From Chlorobiota bacterium (lineage in GTDB: Bacteria > Bacteroidota > Bacteroidia > Bacteroidales > JAADGE01), in assembly GCA_013153575.1 (NCBI GenBank), contig JAADEE010000063.1:1-8231 (forward strand): 8,231 bases of DNA, read 5' to 3'. How positions within the stretch are numbered: the first letter of the stretch is position 1; every line of letters starts with the position of its first letter. Made by a program: the position numbers and the translations under genes. Of this stretch, positions 6,310-8,231 are shown in pieces. A model generated the notes under the pieces. That model did no database searches, was not told the DNA's origin, and saw nothing but the letters and a program-made list of their open reading frames with translations.

Positions 6310-6328
6310 TTTTTAAATTTTCTGCAAA
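6297..6328 (-). promoter_or_regulatory. Predicted thioredoxin promoter (-33 TTTG, -7 TATATTTTG)
   Basis: On the minus strand TTTG (6328-6325) is followed after 19 bases by TATATTTTG (6305-6297). The spacing is as expected for the Bacteroidota -33/-7 pair; the -7 is TAnnnTTTG, one base longer than consensus. The element ends 50 bases before the ATG at 6246. Confidence 0.4.
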
Positions 6329-6451
6329 TAACATAAAAAAATATGACATTATTGCCATAATTTAGTTTTTTTATTGAAAAAAAGATATTTTTGTCAGTTA
6401 TTTGATAAAAAACAAATAATTATTCTACACTAAAACAAAAAATTAACAACT

Positions 6452-6459
6452 TATTTTTG
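6452..6459 (+). promoter_or_regulatory. Possible -7 element of metG
   Basis: TATTTTTG matches TAnnTTTG and lies 33 bases before the metG ATG. A second exact match occurs at 6386-6393, and neither has a convincing -33 partner. In such T-rich sequence chance matches are common. The rest of the 246-base thioredoxin-metG gap (6247-6492) holds the thioredoxin promoter and no further gene that I can see. Confidence 0.3.
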
Positions 6460-6492
6460 AAATATATAGTATTTGAAAATTAAAATAAAGAT

Positions 6493-8231
6493 ATGAAAAA
6501 TTATAAAAGATATATGGTAACATCTGCCCTTCCTTATGCAAATGGGCCTGTACACATTGGACATTTGGCAGGGGTTTATATTCCTTCAGATATTTATGTC
6601 AGATATTTAAGACTAAAAGGAGAAGATGTAAAATGGGTTTGTGGTTCTGATGAACATGGTGTACCAATTACACTAAAAGCTAAAAAAGAAGGTGTTACTC
6701 CTCAAGAAATTGTTGACAGGTATCATAACATAATAAAAAAATCTTTTGAAGAATTTGGTATTTCTGTTGATATTTATTCAGGAACAAGTAAAGAAATTCA
6801 TCATAAAACAGCATCAGAATTTTTTAAAACTTTATACGACAAAGGTGAATTTATTGAAAAAACAACAGAACAATACTTCGACAAACAAGAAAATCAGTTT
6901 TTAGCAGACCGTTACATAAAAGGCACTTGTCCTAAATGCGGAAACGAAGATGCCTATGGCGACCAATGCGAAAAATGTGGAAGCACATTAAGTCCTACTG
7001 AACTAATAAACCCAAAATCAACAATTAGTGGTGGTGAACTTACTTTAAAAGAAACAAAGCATTGGTATTTACCTTTAGATAAACATGAACCATTTCTAAG
7101 AAAATGGATACTTGAAGACCACAAAGAATGGAAACCAAATGTTTACGGACAATGCAAATCGTGGTTAGATTCCGGACTTCATCCAAGAGCTGTAACTCGT
7201 GATTTAGATTGGGGAGTTCCTGTTCCTGTTGAAAATGCCGAAGGCAAAGTGCTTTATGTTTGGTTTGATGCACCGATTGGTTACATTTCGGCAACAAAAG
7301 AAATTACTGATGATTGGGAAAAATATTGGAAAGATGAAGACACAAAACTCGTTCATTTCATTGGGAAAGACAATATTGTTTTTCATTGTATAATTTTTCC
7401 TTCAATGCTTAAAGCAGAAGGTTCTTACATTTTACCTGATAATGTTCCGGCAAATGCTTTCCTAAATCTTGAAAATGATAAAATTTCAACTTCAAGAAAT
7501 TGGGCAGTTTGGCTTCACGAATATCTTGAAGATTTTAAAGACAAACAAGATGTTTTACGTTATGTACTTACAGCAATTGCACCAGAAACAAGAGACAGCG
7601 ATTTTACATGGAAAGATTTTCAAGAAAGAAATAACAGTGAACTTGTAAACATTTTCGGAAACTTTGTAAACAGAACACTTGTTCTTACAAAAAAATATTA
7701 CGACAAAATTGTTCCTTCACCAAGTACTTTAACTGAAGAAGACAAAGCTGTTCTTTCAGAAATTAAAACAATAAAAGCAAATATTGAGAAAAATATTGAA
7801 AATTATAAATTTCGTGAAGCATTAAAAGAAGTAATGCAACTTGCCAGAACAGGCAATAAATATTTGGCAGATACAGAACCTTGGCATTTAATAAAAACTG
7901 ATGCTGAACGTGTTAAAACAATAATGTATGTATCACTTCAACTTACTGCAAACTTGGCAATTTTGGCAGAACCATTTATGCCATTCTCTGCAAAAAAACT
8001 TTTAAAACTTTTAAATATTGATAAAATTTCGTGGGAAGATGCAGGAACTGAAATTATAAACCCCGGACATGAAATTAATAATCCTGAGCTTTTATTTCCT
8101 AAAATTGAAGATAAAGAAATTGAATATCAAATAAATAAACTTCTTAAAACAAAAGAAGAAAACGCAAAAGAGAATGTTAAACTTCCGACAATAAAAGAAA
8201 CCATTACTTTTGATGATTTTCAGAAACTTGA
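6493..8231 (+). CDS. metG: Methionyl-tRNA synthetase (3' partial)
   Basis: The frame is open from the ATG through 579 codons to the window edge without a stop or frameshift. This class I synthetase charges tRNA-Met with methionine in the cytoplasm. The N-terminus [18 protein letters not shown] contains the HIGH signature at 21-24. A zinc-binding knuckle follows with C146, C149, C159 and C162, a four-cysteine site of the two-knuckle type. [11 protein letters not shown] at 257-267 is the conserved methionine-pocket segment. The KMSKS loop reads KISTS at 330-334, followed by RNW. The helical anticodon-binding domain runs from about 360 to 540. The sequence stops after FDDFQKL, where the EMAP/Arc1p-like C-terminal tRNA-binding domain normally starts, so roughly the last hundred residues are missing. 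The gene is divergent from the thioredoxin gene. The start is supported by the conserved N-terminus. Confidence 0.97.
   Translation, partial: MKNYKRYMVTSALPYANGPVHIGHLAGVYIPSDIYVRYLRLKGEDVKWVCGSDEHGVPITLKAKKEGVTPQEIVDRYHNIIKKSFEEFGISVDIYSGTSKEIHHKTASEFFKTLYDKGEFIEKTTEQYFDKQENQFLADRYIKGTCPKCGNEDAYGDQCEKCGSTLSPTELINPKSTISGGELTLKETKHWYLPLDKHEPFLRKWILEDHKEWKPNVYGQCKSWLDSGLHPRAVTRDLDWGVPVPVENAEGKVLYVWFDAPIGYISATKEITDDWEKYWKDEDTKLVHFIGKDNIVFHCIIFPSMLKAEGSYILPDNVPANAFLNLENDKISTSRNWAVWLHEYLEDFKDKQDVLRYVLTAIAPETRDSDFTWKDFQERNNSELVNIFGNFVNRTLVLTKKYYDKIVPSPSTLTEEDKAVLSEIKTIKANIEKNIENYKFREALKEVMQLARTGNKYLADTEPWHLIKTDAERVKTIMYVSLQLTANLAILAEPFMPFSAKKLLKLLNIDKISWEDAGTEIINPGHEINNPELLFPKIEDKEIEYQINKLLKTKEENAKENVKLPTIKETITFDDFQKL

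Noticed and set aside
6348..6361. Small inverted repeat ATTAT-TGCC-ATAAT upstream of metG
   Set aside because: Five A-T pairs are expected by chance in such A+T-rich sequence, and it does not coincide with a promoter element.
7040..7386. Minus-strand open frames inside metG
   Set aside because: They are fully antisense to a continuous, conserved MetG reading frame and have no recognisable features.
7430..7510. KISTS instead of KMSKS in MetG
   Set aside because: Variants of this loop are common in class I synthetases, and the flanking sequence (RNWAVWL) is well conserved, so this is normal for the lineage rather than a damaged active site.

Overview
The window comes from a strongly A+T-rich bacterial chromosome, almost certainly a member of the Bacteroidota. 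Four signs agree. The first gene ends in a type IX secretion (T9SS) C-terminal sorting domain. Start codons generally lack Shine-Dalgarno sequences. Several genes are preceded by TAnnTTTG-type -7 promoter elements. The methionyl-tRNA synthetase has a KISTS signature loop and a C-terminal extension leading into a tRNA-binding domain. I cannot name a genus from the sequence alone.

Layout, left to right. (1) Positions 1-153 hold the last 50 codons of a secreted T9SS cargo protein, followed by a clear intrinsic terminator. (2) A plus-strand group comes next: a TrkH-type potassium transporter subunit (296-1756), a YegS/DgkB-type lipid kinase (1818-2723) and a PlsC-type acyltransferase (2720-3430). 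The last two overlap by four bases (ATGA), so they are probably translationally coupled and may both act in phosphatidic acid or membrane lipid metabolism. (3) A minus-strand block follows, written here in its direction of transcription from right to left: a canonical cytoplasmic thioredoxin (6246-5881) with its own terminator; a predicted exported thioredoxin-fold paralogue without any cysteine (5736-5317) with its own terminator; the two-domain CinA protein (5252-4002); and a small predicted lipoprotein of unknown function (3955-3434), which meets plsC tail to tail with a 3-base gap. (4) The divergent plus-strand metG (6493 to the window edge) is cut just as its C-terminal tRNA-binding domain begins.

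Most of the window is ordinary housekeeping sequence, and I see no CRISPR array, transposon, phage gene, tRNA or rRNA. The most interesting item is the thioredoxin pair. Two genes align without gaps over 116 residues, with about 40% identity by hand count. One has kept the WCQPCK active site. The other has gained a signal peptide and lost both catalytic cysteines and the buried aspartate, while keeping the cis-proline. Both copies also share the same arrangement of promoter-like element, gene and terminator. A 7-bp perfect inverted repeat sits on the predicted -7 element of the active thioredoxin gene and is a candidate operator. I do not see a clearly new multi-gene system here.
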